Source: Parafrankia sp. EUN1f (lineage in GTDB: Bacteria; Actinomycetota; Actinomycetes; Frankiales; Frankiaceae). Taken from it: 35,865 nucleotides of DNA. The notes below the pieces were generated by a model, which saw nothing but the letters and a program-made list of their open reading frames with translations, did no database searches and was not told where the DNA came from. Location of the stretch: NCBI RefSeq assembly GCF_000177675.1, contig NZ_ADGX01000086.1, forward strand, positions 1 to 35,865, written 5' to 3'. Position 1 is the first letter of the stretch; every line of letters starts with the position of its first letter. Made by a program: the position numbers and the translations under genes. Below, piece by piece: positions 15,199 through 24,020 of the stretch.

Positions 15199-15957
15199 AT
15201 GGATTTCGGGCTCGAAGGTCGGATCGTGCTGGTCACGGGAGCGTCCGGCGCGATCGGAGCCGCGATCGCCAGATCGTTCGCGCGTGAAGGCGCCCAGGTC
15301 GGCGTGGGGTGGCACCAGAACGAGGAAGGCGCGCAGCGTCTGGTCGACGAGATCGTCCGTACGGGCGGGCAGGGGATGGCGGTGCGGCTCGACCAGCGGG
15401 ACGACCGCTCGGTCCAGGCCGGAGTCGGTCAGGTGCGGACCACGCTCGGGGAGATCGCTGTCCTGGTCGCGAACGCCGTCGCATGGCCGACGCAACAGAC
15501 CGAGACGTGGACGAGCCTCGTCGACGGCCTCACCGCGAATGTCACCGGGACGATGGCAGTTGTCGACTCCGTGCTGCCGGGCATGAGGAACGCCGGATGG
15601 GGCCGGGTGGTGCTGGTGTCCTCGGACGTCGTCGGGCAGCCACTACCCGCGGCGGTCACCTACCCCGCCGCGAAGGGGGCGCTTGAGGTGGCGGCCGCGG
15701 TGCTCGCGGTGAGGGAGGCGCGGCATGGCATCCTCACGAACGTCGTGCGACCCGGCTTCACCCTGACCGATCGGGCGTTGAGCACCCCGTGGCTCGGCCA
15801 GCAGGCCGTGGACTCCGAGGCGGCGAAGACGCCGACCGGGCGAATCTGCACACCCGAGGATGTCGCCTCCGCGATCGCCTACCTCGGATCGGCTGCCAAC
15901 GGTCACGTCAACGGCGAGGTTCTGTCCGTCGCGGGTGGACGGCATCTCACCCGCTGA
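15199..15957 (+). CDS. Short-chain dehydrogenase/reductase family oxidoreductase
   Basis: The ATG follows GGAGGGG with close spacing. The 252-aa protein has the cofactor motif TGASGAIG (14-21), the strand motif NAVAW in place of NAG, the catalytic Ser in VLVSSDVVG, YPAAKG as the YxxxK pair, then RPGFTLTD, and the usual C-terminal segment SVAGGRHL. Length and motif order are those of FabG-like classical SDRs using NAD(P)H. The substrate is unknown. Its location behind twin MarR operators suggests induction by a small aromatic or electrophilic compound, which is an inference. Confidence 0.88.
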   Translation: MDFGLEGRIVLVTGASGAIGAAIARSFAREGAQVGVGWHQNEEGAQRLVDEIVRTGGQGMAVRLDQRDDRSVQAGVGQVRTTLGEIAVLVANAVAWPTQQTETWTSLVDGLTANVTGTMAVVDSVLPGMRNAGWGRVVLVSSDVVGQPLPAAVTYPAAKGALEVAAAVLAVREARHGILTNVVRPGFTLTDRALSTPWLGQQAVDSEAAKTPTGRICTPEDVASAIAYLGSAANGHVNGEVLSVAGGRHLTR

Positions 15958-16079
15958 TCCCGGTCCATCGCGGGTGGGGCTCCGTGCCGCGACCGCGCCG
16001 GGGGAGGCGGGCCGGCGGGATCTATGGGAAGCGTCGCGGAAGCAGGCCTGTTCGGTCGGCCGTGGTGCAGGTTGGCTCC

Positions 16080-17255
16080 ATGAGCAACGAGATCTCCGTG
16101 TCCTCGCCGACCGGCGGGACCGTCGCACCGGCGACGGCCTGGACGCCGGTGGCCGCACTCATGTCGGGGACGACCGTGCTCGTGACGAGTGAGTTCCTGC
16201 CGGCCGGCGTGCTGCCGAAGATGGCCTCGGACGTCGGTGTCAGCGACGGGGTAGCCGGCCTGGCGATCGCGACCACCGCGATCGCCGGTGCCGTCACCGC
16301 GCCCACGATCGCGCTCGTCCTCCCACGGGCCGACCGGCGCACGGTGCTCGTCGCGCTGCTGGCCGCCGGCGCCGTCGCCAATCTCGTCGTGTCGGCAGCC
16401 CCGAACTTCGCCGTCCTGCTGCTGGGCCGGCTCCTGCTCGGCATCGCGCTCGCCGGCTTCTGGTCGTTCGCCTTCGGCGCGGGCCTGACCGTTGCCCCCG
16501 GGAGGTCGAGCGTCGTGTCGACCGCGCTCGCCTTCGGCGTGAGCCTCGCGACGGTTCTGGGTGTGCCGCTCGCCGCGCTCGTCAGCAACGACGTCGGCTG
16601 GCGGGCCGCGTTCGCCGGCGCCACCGTCATCTGCGCCGGCGCCGCGACCTGGCTGGCGTGCACGCTTCCGCCGGTGCCGGCGCATCCGTCCGCCGGCCTG
16701 CCGATGCTGCGCGAGGCTGTCGGGAACCGGCGGCTCATGGCGGGAATCGGGTGCGTCGTCCTGGTCGCCTTCGGGAACTTCGCCGCCTACCCCTACATCC
16801 GGCTCGCGATCGAACGGGTGAGCTCGTCCCACACCACGTGGCTGCTCGTCGCCTGGGGCCTGGGCGGCATGGCGGGCAACGTCATCGCCGGCGCGATCGC
16901 CGCGAGGCTGCGCCCGCTGGCGGCCGCGGGACCGGCCCTGCTGGGTGTCAGCCTGGTGGTCACCGCCATGGCGGAGGCTCCCGTGCAGCTCGTGATCGGG
17001 ATCCTGTTGTGGGGTTTCGCGTTCAACATGGTGCCGGTCGCCACCCAGCTGTGGGTCACCAGAGTCGAGCCGGAACGTGCCGAGTCCGCGATGTCTCTGC
17101 AGGTCACGGCGTTCCAGGTGGCGATCACGGCGGGCGCGGCGATCGGCGGCGTGCTGCTCGACACGCATGGTGCGAGGTCGCCGCTTCTCGTCGGCGCCGC
17201 CGTGGCGCTCGCCGCCGGCCTCGGGTTCGGGCTACTGCGCCTGCCCCGGACCTGA
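16080..17255 (+). CDS. MFS transporter, AraJ/DHA1-type efflux protein
   Basis: The start chosen is ATG 16080 (MSNEISVSS), giving 391 aa with about twelve hydrophobic segments, the size of DHA1-family drug or sugar efflux proteins. The first helix region (MSGTTVLVTSEFLPAGVLPK) matches the AraJ/SotB-like group, in which TEFLPAGLLP-type sequences are typical, and FWSFAFGAG follows in TM5. The cytoplasmic loop has ADRRTVL in place of a full motif A. A longer frame from 15789 overlaps the SDR gene and has no coding character there. It lies 120 bases after the SDR stop and may be cotranscribed. Confidence 0.85.
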   Translation: MSNEISVSSPTGGTVAPATAWTPVAALMSGTTVLVTSEFLPAGVLPKMASDVGVSDGVAGLAIATTAIAGAVTAPTIALVLPRADRRTVLVALLAAGAVANLVVSAAPNFAVLLLGRLLLGIALAGFWSFAFGAGLTVAPGRSSVVSTALAFGVSLATVLGVPLAALVSNDVGWRAAFAGATVICAGAATWLACTLPPVPAHPSAGLPMLREAVGNRRLMAGIGCVVLVAFGNFAAYPYIRLAIERVSSSHTTWLLVAWGLGGMAGNVIAGAIAARLRPLAAAGPALLGVSLVVTAMAEAPVQLVIGILLWGFAFNMVPVATQLWVTRVEPERAESAMSLQVTAFQVAITAGAAIGGVLLDTHGARSPLLVGAAVALAAGLGFGLLRLPRT

Positions 17256-17271
17256 CCGGGGGGCCTGTGCG

Positions 17272-17301
17272 GGTGCAACCGATCTGTGGATCGGTTGCAC
17301 C
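17272..17301. terminator. Strong bidirectional hairpin terminator
   Basis: A perfect 13-bp stem, GGTGCAACCGATC (17272-17284) with GATCGGTTGCACC (17289-17301), closes a TGTG loop. It sits in the 49-base gap between the convergent MFS and multicopper oxidase genes. There is no U run, as is common in actinomycetes. Confidence 0.8.
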
Positions 17302-17304
17302 GGA

Positions 17305-19110
17305 TCATTCGACGACGCGGAAGGGCAGCATCATGCAGTCGTCCTCGTGGTCGAGAACGTGGCAGTGCCAGACGTATCCCTGCAGGGTCTCGCCGGCCGG
17401 GCTGAGGAAGGGCGAATCGGGGTCGAAGCCCAGCTCGTCCGCGGTCGGAAAGCGCACGAGGACCCGGGTCACCATCTTGCTCGGGGCACGGACCGTGTCC
17501 TTCCATCCGGCTTCCCACGCCGCTGGCCGCTGCACCGGCCGCCCGAGGGTGAACGGGCCGACGGGCGGCGCCCACCGGGTACCGAGCGCCGGGCGCGGGT
17601 TGAGCAGCACATAGCTGGCCGCGTCGAACGCCTGCCGGTGCAGGATTCGGAACTGGACGAGGTGCAGGTGAATCGGGTGTTCGTCGTCGGTGGTGTTGAC
17701 GATGTCCCACTGCTCGACCGCGCCCTGACGGGGCCGGTCGATGTCGGTGTCATGGAATCGCAGGTTGTTCAGCGTCATCTTGGCCGGTGGCCAGCGGACG
17801 GCCACCAGCTGGCTGACCGTGACGGTGCGCACCTTCTGCGGCGACGGCAGCGGCGGCAGGACGGCCGGCTGGTTGGTGCCGCCGCGCAGTGACGCGGGCG
17901 GTCCTCCGGTCACCCCCTGGGCCGTTCCGACGGTGAACCGCATGACCCGCGGCAGGACATCCACGCCGATGACCGTCGACTGGGCCGGCGGTGCCTCGTC
18001 GTTGCGCAGCTCGCACTGCGTTCCAGGGGGTAACGCCGAGAAGTCGACGAGCAGGTCGTAACGCTCGCCCGCGGCGATGTGGAGGTCCGTGGTGCGCACC
18101 GGCGCGTTCAGCAGGCCGCCGTCGTTGCCGATCACCCAGAACGGCATCCGGTCGGCGAAGAACAGGTGGTACGTGCGCAGGTTCGCGGCGTTGAGGAGCC
18201 GGAACCGGTACAGCCCACGGGCGACGGTGAGGTTCGGGTTGACCACCCCGTTGACGACCACCGTGTCGCCGGTCATGCCGCCTTCCCAGGTACCCGCGGC
18301 GACCAGCTTGAAGACACGGAAACCGAGCGTTCCGTCGGCGTTGAACATCTTGTCCTGCAGGACCAGCGGGACCTCGAACTCGCCGCTGGGCAGGCCGAGC
18401 GGGTTACCCGGCCGGCCGGTGTCGTACTGGTCGCGCACCAGGCACATGCCGGCGAGCCCCGCGCACACGTTCAGCCGGGTGATCCCCATGGCGTGGTCGT
18501 GGTACCACAGCGCGGTGGCCTCGAGCCGGTTCGGGAAGTCGTGGACGACGTCACGGCCCGGCAGGAACGTCGCCATCGGGTGGCCGTCGGATCCCGGCGG
18601 GCTGGGAGCCCCGTGCAGGTGCAGAACGGTGCGCGGCGTCGTGCGGTCGACGTCGCTCGCACCGTCCAGCGTGGTGTCGACGTCCGCGGCGTAGATGTGC
18701 GGCCCGAGCCGGTTCTGGTGAAGGATCCTCGTCGGGACCCCGGCCTGGACCTCGATCGTCGGGCCCAGGTAGGGCTGCCCGCCGTAGCCCCAGGTGCGCG
18801 CCGTGCCGAGATCCCGGTGGAAACGATGGGTGCCCTCGGCCGCGGCCAACGTCAGGTCGCCGGTCACCACCGGCGGGATCGCCAGCTCGTCCACATAGGG
18901 GGTCAGCGGCGGGGAGTGGAACACCAGGTCCGGGTAGGGCGGCGCGGCCCACGACCGGACCGCCCCCGCGTTCAGCGCCCAGCCCACGCCCGCGCTGGCA
19001 CCAACCCAGCCGGCGACGGCGCCCGCCCGCAGGACGCCGCGACGACTCATCGGCCGCGGGTCGGGCTCCTGACCGTCGCCGTCTTCCCGCGGCCGCCGCT
19101 GCCGGCTCAT
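17305..19110 (-). CDS. Tat-exported multicopper oxidase, CotA/bilirubin-oxidase type
   Basis: ATG 19110 follows AGGAG by seven bases and gives 601 aa; ATG 19050 (MSRRGVLRAG) is an alternative that still keeps the Tat signal (SRRGVLRAGAVAGWVGA, 22-38). All four copper motifs are present in order: HLHG (164-167), WYHDHA (202-207), HPIHLH (478-483) and HCHVLDHEDDCMM (582-594), supplying the T1 Cys-linked centre and the T2/T3 trinuclear cluster, with Met as probable axial ligand. Such enzymes oxidise phenols, bilirubin or metal ions with O2. Export folded through Tat fits a copper enzyme. A 16-bp palindrome at 19174-19189 may control it. The exact substrate is unknown. Confidence 0.92.
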   Translation of the reverse strand: MSRQRRPREDGDGQEPDPRPMSRRGVLRAGAVAGWVGASAGVGWALNAGAVRSWAAPPYPDLVFHSPPLTPYVDELAIPPVVTGDLTLAAAEGTHRFHRDLGTARTWGYGGQPYLGPTIEVQAGVPTRILHQNRLGPHIYAADVDTTLDGASDVDRTTPRTVLHLHGAPSPPGSDGHPMATFLPGRDVVHDFPNRLEATALWYHDHAMGITRLNVCAGLAGMCLVRDQYDTGRPGNPLGLPSGEFEVPLVLQDKMFNADGTLGFRVFKLVAAGTWEGGMTGDTVVVNGVVNPNLTVARGLYRFRLLNAANLRTYHLFFADRMPFWVIGNDGGLLNAPVRTTDLHIAAGERYDLLVDFSALPPGTQCELRNDEAPPAQSTVIGVDVLPRVMRFTVGTAQGVTGGPPASLRGGTNQPAVLPPLPSPQKVRTVTVSQLVAVRWPPAKMTLNNLRFHDTDIDRPRQGAVEQWDIVNTTDDEHPIHLHLVQFRILHRQAFDAASYVLLNPRPALGTRWAPPVGPFTLGRPVQRPAAWEAGWKDTVRAPSKMVTRVLVRFPTADELGFDPDSPFLSPAGETLQGYVWHCHVLDHEDDCMMLPFRVVE

Positions 19111-19173
19111 CTGCGCACTCCTGATCGCCGCCAGACCGGACGTCCCGTCCACGCGAGGTGATCGTGTGCCAAA

Positions 19174-19189
19174 TATATGATCACATATA
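19174..19189. promoter_or_regulatory. AT-rich palindrome upstream of the multicopper oxidase gene
   Basis: TATATG-ATCA-CATATA has perfect 6-bp arms and lies 64-79 bases upstream of the oxidase start, an AT island within very GC-rich DNA. It is a candidate operator or promoter element. Confidence 0.4.
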
Positions 19190-19272
19190 CCTCCGGCGGG
19201 ACGGTACCATCCGGGGCTCCACGCGGTTGACCGATTCGGAATTCTGATGACCCGGACGACCATCCGGAAGAA

Positions 19273-21660
19273 TCAGGTGCCGGATTGCCTGACGGGCGTG
19301 GTGCCTCGCATGCCGAAGTGAGGTGAGCACATTTCGGTGCTGGACCGGAGATCCGCGTGCCACACGCAGATCCACATCGTGTATCCCGCGACTGGAACGA
19401 AGTTCGTTTTCCTGGCGCCCCAGGACGCGGAGAAGGTGTACGCGATTCCGTCGCTGCGGAAAAGTTCGGCGACGCAGGACTGGGTCAGCGACGTGTTGAG
19501 CACTCCCGCGAGTGCGCCGGAGCCGTTGTCGGACAGCCATGCGGAACAGGTCGCGTTGCCGCCCACCCAGTAGGTGTCCGCCTCGGAGCCCGGAACCTGG
19601 GTCGTGTCGTCGCCGCCGTTGATCCCGTTGATCGCGGACGAGGTCAGGTGCGGGCCGGTCTGCGCGGCGGCGGTCTGTGCGGCGGCGGTCTGTGCGGCGG
19701 TGTTCGCCGGCCCTGCGCTCGAGGTCGCGGACGTGCTGGAAGCGCTGGGCGAGCTGGTCGCCTCGGTGGAGGGCGAGACCGGTCCGCTCGGCCCCCGCGA
19801 CGGCGACCGGGGCGTTTCGGCCGCGGGTGTGGTGTCGGCCGATGCGGCGGGGGAGACGCGTGCCGCGGGATGCGTGGGAGACGTCCCGGGATACCGGGAC
19901 AGCGCGAGCGCTCCCACCACGACCGTCAGCACGAGCACAACGACGCCGATGACGGCGGCCCTGCGCTCCAGCCGCCGTCGCCGCCGCCTCCGCCTGCTCC
20001 GCGGACCGGTCCGCGGCCTGGCGCCCGAACCGTCCGCCGACGGCTCCGGACCACCCGGGATGACGTCGGCCGCCAGCCCGGACGTGCCCGGCGCCCGGCT
20101 GTCCGCCGCCGGCGGGCCGGACTCCGCGGCCGGTGGTACTGCGGCCTGCGGCACTGCTGTCGATGGCATCGCGTCCGCCGGCATCGCGGCTGGTGGCGCC
20201 GAGTAGTCCCGGGAATGCCGCGGTGGGAGTCCGGGCCCCGCCGGGAACGGCGGCGCGACGGTCGCGCCCGGCAGCCGGGGCGGTACCAGGGCCACGGACC
20301 CGGCGATCGCCCTGGTCTGCGGGAGAGAAACAGACGCCCCCGGGCCCGCGCGATCGTCCCGCCCGGCCAGGGCGACGGTCGCCCGCTCCAACAGCGCCGT
20401 TCGTGCCGCCTCGGCGGAGCTGCCGAACAGGTCGAGAGTCGGCGCCGTGCCGGGAAGCTCCGGGCGGGCACAGTTCTCGACCCGCACCTGCACCAGTGTC
20501 CGTGCGAGGGTCACCGCGTCGGCGCCGCGCACGGTGCCCCACCCGGCCTGCTCGAACTCCGACTCCAGGTAGGAGTCGGAGAGGAGGACCAGCGTGCGGG
20601 CACAGTGCCCGACACCCGCACGCACGTCGGCGGTCCACCGCGACCCTGCGGTGCCATCCCGTGCCTGAAGCAGAACCAGGTGGCCGGCGGCCTCCAGGAC
20701 CCAGGCGACCCAGTCCGCCCAGTCCTGATCGGCGCTGGCATAGGAGATGAAGAAGTCCCAGTGCGCCCACCCGGGCGGACGCTCGGTAGCGGCACGAACC
20801 GTCGCGTCGAGATGCAGCGGTGACCGCCCACGCGCCGCCCAGCCGACACCGAACACGGCGGTGGCAGCGGACGCCAGCTCGAGCGCGAACGTGGCCGCGT
20901 CCGGGGGGCGGTCAGCGGGGGACTTGGCCAGCGCGCGTGACACCACGTCGGCCAACGGAGCGGCCACACCGGTCATCGGCGGCGGTGGCTCGGCCAGCTG
21001 ACGGCCCAGCAGCGCCAGCAGCGGCAGCTTCGGATCGAACGGCAGCCTTCCGGTGAACAGGCTGTACAGCACGATCCCCAGCGCGTACAGATCGGTCCAC
21101 GGCCCCAGCTGGCCACCCTCGATCTGTTCCGGGGCCATGTAGGCCGGTGTGCCGGCGATGCCGCTGGTGGTCGTCCCCGACCCGTCGAACAGCTTCGCGA
21201 TGCCGAAATCGGTGACCTTGAGCGTGCCGTCACCGGCGAACATGACGTTGTCGGTCTTGATGTCGCGGTGCAGCACCTTGTGGCGGTGCGCGTGCTCGAG
21301 AGCCGCGGCGATCGCCAGCGCCGCCGCGCAGATCTCCTCGGGGCTCATCGTCGCCCGCCGCTCGGTCAGCGTGCCCCCGGCGAGCAGCTCCATCACGACC
21401 ATGCACAGGCCGCGGTCCTCGACATAGTCGTAGACCCGCACGACGTGTGAATGATCCAGCCTGGCCAGCACCCGTGCCTCGGCGGCGAAACCAGCTGTGG
21501 CGGCCACGGTGCCCCGGGCCTCCATCACCTTGATGGCCACCGGCCGGCCCATCTGCCGGTGCGTGCCCGCCAGCACCAGCCCGAACGCCCCTGACCCGAG
21601 CTGCTCACCCAGAACATAACCAGGCAGGGCCTTCGCCACCCGGTCCCGGTCGACGATCAC
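19273..21660 (-). CDS. Membrane Ser/Thr protein kinase with internal TIR domain
   Basis: The start taken is GTG 21660; the longer frame to 21825 adds sequence without kinase character. The 795-aa protein has a Hanks-type kinase (14-275): LGSGAFGLV (21-29), AIK (42-44), HRDIKTDN (131-138), DFG (151-153) and APEQ (176-179), all intact. A TIR domain follows (300-430), beginning WDFFISYASADQDWADW. At the position where actinomycete TIR domains usually have the catalytic Glu before Trp (EW), this one has Gly373-Trp374 (SEFEQAGW), so NADase activity is doubtful. A Pro/Ala linker, an Arg stretch, one transmembrane helix (about 566-586), a Ser/Thr-rich spacer and an extracellular domain with several Cys (690-795) complete it. 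I infer a receptor kinase with an intracellular TIR adaptor. Confidence 0.88.
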   Translation of the reverse strand: MIVDRDRVAKALPGYVLGEQLGSGAFGLVLAGTHRQMGRPVAIKVMEARGTVAATAGFAAEARVLARLDHSHVVRVYDYVEDRGLCMVVMELLAGGTLTERRATMSPEEICAAALAIAAALEHAHRHKVLHRDIKTDNVMFAGDGTLKVTDFGIAKLFDGSGTTTSGIAGTPAYMAPEQIEGGQLGPWTDLYALGIVLYSLFTGRLPFDPKLPLLALLGRQLAEPPPPMTGVAAPLADVVSRALAKSPADRPPDAATFALELASAATAVFGVGWAARGRSPLHLDATVRAATERPPGWAHWDFFISYASADQDWADWVAWVLEAAGHLVLLQARDGTAGSRWTADVRAGVGHCARTLVLLSDSYLESEFEQAGWGTVRGADAVTLARTLVQVRVENCARPELPGTAPTLDLFGSSAEAARTALLERATVALAGRDDRAGPGASVSLPQTRAIAGSVALVPPRLPGATVAPPFPAGPGLPPRHSRDYSAPPAAMPADAMPSTAVPQAAVPPAAESGPPAADSRAPGTSGLAADVIPGGPEPSADGSGARPRTGPRSRRRRRRRRLERRAAVIGVVVLVLTVVVGALALSRYPGTSPTHPAARVSPAASADTTPAAETPRSPSRGPSGPVSPSTEATSSPSASSTSATSSAGPANTAAQTAAAQTAAAQTGPHLTSSAINGINGGDDTTQVPGSEADTYWVGGNATCSAWLSDNGSGALAGVLNTSLTQSCVAELFRSDGIAYTFSASWGARKTNFVPVAGYTMWICVWHADLRSSTEMCSPHFGMRGTTPVRQSGT

Positions 21661-21836
21661 CGATCGTCCCGCCGGGCCCGTCGTCGCACACCGTCTCCAT
21701 GAGGCGCCATCGGGATCGAGCGTAATAGTCCGCAACGAAGCGCCACGAGGTGCCTCCTTCCCGTGGAAACGGGCCGGGGTGGGTCGGCGGCGGCGCGTTC
21801 GTGTCCTCTCGAAACCAGTGACCATGAGCCAAAGGC

Positions 21837-21858
21837 TTGACCTTCACGTGGACGTCAA
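21837..21858 (+). promoter_or_regulatory. MerR-type promoter/operator
   Basis: A 22-bp dyad centred on CACGTG matches in 9 of 11 base pairs, with outer arms TTGAC (21837-21841) and GTCAA (21854-21858). Its left edge is a consensus -35 (TTGACC) and a -10-like TCTAGC lies 18 bases on, the long spacer and internal dyad that MerR proteins untwist. The downstream ATG at 21876 would then lie at or near the transcript start. Confidence 0.6.
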
Positions 21859-21875
21859 TGTCTAGCGTGCGCCGC

Positions 21876-22925
21876 ATGAACACTCAGCATCCGAACCGCC
21901 GGCCGGCAAGCCCGAGAGCATCAGGTGGTGACCGGACGGGCCTGGAGGTCCGTCTCGCGGCCCGACCGGTCGGCAGGCCGACCATCGCAGACTTCACCCT
22001 CGTACGGGCGGTGGTGCCGGAACCGGCCGTCGGCCAGGTGCTCGTACGCAACCGCGTGCTGTCGCTGGAGGCGGGCATGCGGCTGCGGATGAGCGATGTG
22101 GGCGTCCCGCTGCCGCTGTATGCCGTGGGCGAGGCGATGGACGGGGATGCCATCGGCGAGGTGATCGCCGGCACCGGTCCGGGACTCGCGGTAGGTGATC
22201 TCGTCCGTCACACGAGGGGATGGCGTGAGTACGCGCTGGCCGACGCGGCCTCGTTCACCCGCGTCGACCCGGAGGCGTTCCCGACCTTGTCCGCGCACCT
22301 CGCACCCCATCTGACGGCCTGGGTCGGCCTGGTCGACGTCGCCCGGCTGGCCGCCGGGGAGACCGTCTTCGTCTCCGGTGCCGCGGGCGCGGTCGGCGGG
22401 CTCGCCGGCCAGATCGCCAGGTGCAGGGGCGCCGGTCGGGTCGTCGGAAGTGCCGGCACACCGGCCAAGGTCGCTCACCTGACCGGAAAGCTCGGTTTCG
22501 ACGCGGCGTTCGACTACCACGACGGCCCGCCCGCCGACCGGCTCAGGGAGATCGCTCCCGACGGGCTCGACGTGTACTTCGACAACACCGGCGGTGCGCA
22601 GCTGCAGGCGGCGATCGAGGTGATGAATCCACGTGGTCGGATCGTGCTGTGCGGCGCGCTCGCGTCGCAGCACGGGCCAGGCCAGCCCGGGCCTTCGAAC
22701 CTGGTCCTCGCCGTCGCCAAGCGGCTCACCCTGCAGGGGTTCCTGACGCGTGACCATCTCGCCCGGGCCCGGGTGATCGACACCGAGGTCGGCGGCTGGC
22801 TGCGGGACGGGCGGATTCGGCTGGACGAGACAGTCGTCGACGGGCTCGACAATGCCGCGCAGGCCTTTGTCGACATGGTGCACGGCGCCTACACCGGAAA
22901 GATCGTGGTCCGTCTTCCCTGGTAG
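21876..22925 (+). CDS. MDR-superfamily NADP-dependent oxidoreductase, CurA/YncB type
   Basis: ATG 21876 (MNTQHPNRRP) gives 349 aa. The protein follows the zinc-free enone/alkenal reductase pattern: an N-terminal GroES-like domain with VLVRNRVLSLEAGMRLRM, then the nucleotide-binding domain with VFVSGAAGAVGGLAGQIA (AxxGxxG) and DVYFDNTGGAQLQAA, and a C-terminal LTLQGFLTRDH segment as in CurA. It has no zinc-ligand cysteines. Such enzymes reduce the double bond of unsaturated ketones or aldehydes with NADPH. The MerR-type promoter before it and the merR gene 37 bases after it suggest that it detoxifies the compound the regulator senses. Confidence 0.85.
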   Translation: MNTQHPNRRPASPRASGGDRTGLEVRLAARPVGRPTIADFTLVRAVVPEPAVGQVLVRNRVLSLEAGMRLRMSDVGVPLPLYAVGEAMDGDAIGEVIAGTGPGLAVGDLVRHTRGWREYALADAASFTRVDPEAFPTLSAHLAPHLTAWVGLVDVARLAAGETVFVSGAAGAVGGLAGQIARCRGAGRVVGSAGTPAKVAHLTGKLGFDAAFDYHDGPPADRLREIAPDGLDVYFDNTGGAQLQAAIEVMNPRGRIVLCGALASQHGPGQPGPSNLVLAVAKRLTLQGFLTRDHLARARVIDTEVGGWLRDGRIRLDETVVDGLDNAAQAFVDMVHGAYTGKIVVRLPW

Positions 22926-22962
22926 GCGTAGGTCATTCTCGGCCGGCGCGGCGGGGGAGAAG

Positions 22963-23352
22963 ATGGTGGTCGTGCGCATTGGTGAACTGGCGGCGGAGGT
23001 CGGGACGACAACCCGGACCCTGCGGTACTACGAGGAACAGGGGCTGCTGAGCGCGACCCGCACACCGGGCGGCTATCGTCGCTACGGTCGCGACGACGTG
23101 ACCCGGGTCGAGAACATCCGCACTCTCGCCGAATGCGGGTTCACCCTGCAGGACATCCGGTCCTTTCTGGCGTTTCTCGACCGCCCGCTGCCCGAGCGGT
23201 TCCGCGCGGCCCCCATGTGCGAGGACGCGCTGGCGGTGGCGGCCAGGCGGCTCGCCTCGCTCGACGAACGTATCGACGTCCTGTCCCGGCTGCGGGATCG
23301 CCTGGCGCAGCGCCTTCCCGAACTCGGCGTCGGGCGCTCTGAGGAGCGTTGA
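22963..23352 (+). CDS. MerR family transcriptional regulator
   Basis: ATG 22963 follows GGGGGAGA and gives 129 aa. The N-terminal HTH is typical: IGELAAEVGTTTRTLRYYEE, then GLLSATRTPGGYRRYG and VENIRTLAECGFTLQDI. A dimerisation helix follows (LDERIDVLSRLRDRLAQRL). Only one Cys (PMCED) is present, so it is not a metal or SoxR-type sensor. It probably responds to an organic or redox-active compound. It lies just downstream of the MDR oxidoreductase and is likely to be autoregulated through the dyad at 21837-21858, which is an inference. Confidence 0.9.
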   Translation: MVVVRIGELAAEVGTTTRTLRYYEEQGLLSATRTPGGYRRYGRDDVTRVENIRTLAECGFTLQDIRSFLAFLDRPLPERFRAAPMCEDALAVAARRLASLDERIDVLSRLRDRLAQRLPELGVGRSEER

Positions 23353-23463
23353 GCCGCAGCCAGCGGTGTCTGACCGGCATCGCCCACCGACGGGCGCGGC
23401 GGAGCCGCCGAGTCGCCTGATCCGAAGGAGCGCCGGGACGGGACGTCCCGCGAACGGTCTCGC

Positions 23464-23913
23464 CTATCCGCCCAGCGCGGCCAGCGCCTTGTCCGCGTGC
23501 GTGTTCATGTTCAGCTCACTGACGATGGCCTCGACGATGACCCGGTCCGTACCGATCACGAAGGTGGCGCGCTTGACCCGCAGCAGGTCGATCGACCGCT
23601 TCACGCCGAAAATCCGTGACACGACACCGTCGGCGTCCGACAGCAACGGATAGTCGAAGGCGTGCTTGTCGGAGAACTCCTTCTGCTTGGCGACGGTGTC
23701 GGGGCTGATACCGATCCGCTGCGCGCCGACCTTGGCGAACTCCGCCGCGAGGTCCCGGAAGTGGCAGCTCTCCGCGGTGCAGCCCTTGGTCATCGCCGCC
23801 GGGTAGAAGAACAGGACGACCGGGCCATCCGCCAGCAGGGCGGAAAGCCGGCGCGGGGTGTTCGTCTCGTCGGGGAGTTCGAAGTCCGGCACGGTGTCGC
23901 CGACACGCAGCAT
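23464..23913 (-). CDS. bcp: Peroxiredoxin of the Bcp/PrxQ type
   Basis: ATG 23913 follows GAGGAG by seven bases and gives 149 aa; the longer frame is rejected. The thioredoxin fold carries FFYPAAMTKGCTAESCHFRD across 35-54, with peroxidatic Cys45 and resolving Cys50, the C-x4-C spacing of α-type PrxQ/Bcp enzymes. GISPDTVAKQKEF and YPLLSDADG follow as usual. It reduces H2O2 and organic peroxides in the cytoplasm using thioredoxin. A CCGGTA hexamer repeat lies 34-57 bases upstream, in its promoter region. Confidence 0.93.
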   Translation of the reverse strand: MLRVGDTVPDFELPDETNTPRRLSALLADGPVVLFFYPAAMTKGCTAESCHFRDLAAEFAKVGAQRIGISPDTVAKQKEFSDKHAFDYPLLSDADGVVSRIFGVKRSIDLLRVKRATFVIGTDRVIVEAIVSELNMNTHADKALAALGG

Positions 23914-23946
23914 CTGTGCGCTCCTCACCTCGGGCTGGACGCCGAG

Positions 23947-23970
23947 CCGGTACCGGTACCGATACCGGAT
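23947..23970. repeat. CCGGTA-type hexamer repeat before bcp
   Basis: Four hexamers, CCGGTA, CCGGTA, CCGATA and CCGGAT, lie upstream of the peroxiredoxin gene. Similar hexamer runs occur at three other sites in this window. Confidence 0.6.
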
Positions 23971-24020
23971 CTGTGCCCAGGGCCGCCGGCATGACGGCCT
24001 CATCCGTACACGGTAGTCCT

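Noticed and set aside
15903-17168. Minus-strand frame of 421 codons opposite the MFS gene
   Set aside because: It is Arg/Gly/Asp/His-rich antisense shadow. The plus frame has hydrophobic helices of a transporter.
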